Positions 63,805-64,000 of a DNA stretch of 64,000 nucleotides are shown here, in pieces. The translations under genes and the position numbers were made by a program. Source of the stretch: Bifidobacterium apousia (lineage in GTDB: Bacteria; Actinomycetota; Actinomycetes; Actinomycetales; Bifidobacteriaceae); contig NZ_VMHK01000001.1 of the NCBI RefSeq assembly GCF_007559275.1, forward strand, positions 310,001-374,000. Reading direction: 5' to 3'. Each line of letters starts with the position of its first letter. Position 1 is the first letter of the stretch. Below the pieces are notes generated by a model that saw only the letters and a program-made list of their open reading frames with translations, ran no database searches and had not been told where the DNA came from.

Positions 63805-64000
63805 ATGAAAAAACTGCTGATCGCCAACCGCGGCGAAATAGCCTTGCGGGTCGTGCGCACCGCCCAGGAGATGGGCATCGCCACCGTGGCCGTCTATGCC
63901 GACCAGGATCGGGACGCCCCCTATGCCCAGATGGCGGACGAGGCCTACCTCTTGCCTGGGGACACCAATATGGAGACCTATCTGAACGAGGACCTGATCG
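63805..64000 (+). CDS. Biotin carboxylase / acyl-CoA carboxylase alpha subunit (partial)
   Basis: The first 65 codons of a biotin carboxylase: MKKLLIANRGEIALRVVRTA and GIATVAVYADQDRDAPYAQM are the hallmark N-terminus. The rest, including the ATP-grasp domain and any biotin carrier domain, lies beyond the right edge. GAGGAGAGGGG precedes the ATG. It is probably the target of the adjacent BirA. Confidence 0.93.
   Translation, partial: MKKLLIANRGEIALRVVRTAQEMGIATVAVYADQDRDAPYAQMADEAYLLPGDTNMETYLNEDLI

Overview
The window is a contiguous piece of a high-GC actinobacterial chromosome and most resembles Bifidobacterium. Supporting signs are a GlnR-type regulator, the actinobacterial mismatch endonuclease NucS beside an F1Fo ATP synthase operon in the order BEFHAGDC, a FasR-like regulator near biotin ligase and biotin carboxylase, an RNase E/G with a very long charged N-terminus, and many -10 elements placed so that the transcript would start at the start codon (leaderless mRNA). 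A pyruvate oxidase gene points towards the insect-gut B. asteroides clade, but that is inference.

Layout. 1-5.4 kb: endonuclease III (cut by the left edge), GlnR, a membrane protein, the manganese exporter MntP with a long leader, a HigBA-type toxin-antitoxin pair under a palindromic promoter, a DUF421/DUF3290 membrane pair and inorganic pyrophosphatase. 5.5-9.4 kb: a 1,296-residue LPKTG-anchored surface adhesin. 9.5-16 kb: an AT-richer accessory block with a putative sugar/polyol locus (D-lyxose isomerase family protein, HIT-family protein, zinc-type dehydrogenase, MFS transporter, divergent AraC regulator), then two genes broken by single-base frameshifts. 16.1-17.7 kb: a coiled-coil DUF2130 protein. 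17.8-27.7 kb: initiator tRNA-Met, MetA, the ATP synthase operon, NucS and NrdH behind paired candidate NrdR boxes. 28-31.3 kb: a complete polar amino-acid ABC transporter preceded by a 12-codon arginine-rich leader ORF. 31.3-36.2 kb: FKBP-type lipoprotein, a membrane protein/lipoprotein pair, a thioredoxin-fold protein without CXXC and a CYTH protein. 36.5-39.2 kb: tRNA-Arg, pyruvate oxidase with a structured leader that can hide its ribosome binding site, and RidA. 39.2-48.8 kb: argS-lysA-hom-thrB-maf/nudix, an auxin-efflux-type carrier and dapE. 48.8-59.3 kb: RNase E/G, L21, L27, Obg, ProB, an aspartate aminotransferase, tRNA-Trp, SecE, NusG, L11 and L1. 59.3-64 kb: FasR-like regulator, a large membrane protein, BirA and the start of biotin carboxylase.

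How it fits together. Most of the window is core: energy coupling, the aspartate-family amino-acid pathway (metA, lysA, hom, thrB, dapE, aminotransferase), translation and secretion, and the entry to fatty-acid synthesis. The accessory content lies in the toxin-antitoxin pair, the adhesin and the 9.5-16 kb block. The least conventional signals are regulatory: a set of eleven candidate leaderless genes, a riboswitch-like leader before pyruvate oxidase, an Arg-rich leader peptide before the amino-acid transporter, a structured mntP leader, and a 20-base element shared upstream of atpB and rne. I saw no CRISPR array, rRNA gene, insertion sequence or prophage.
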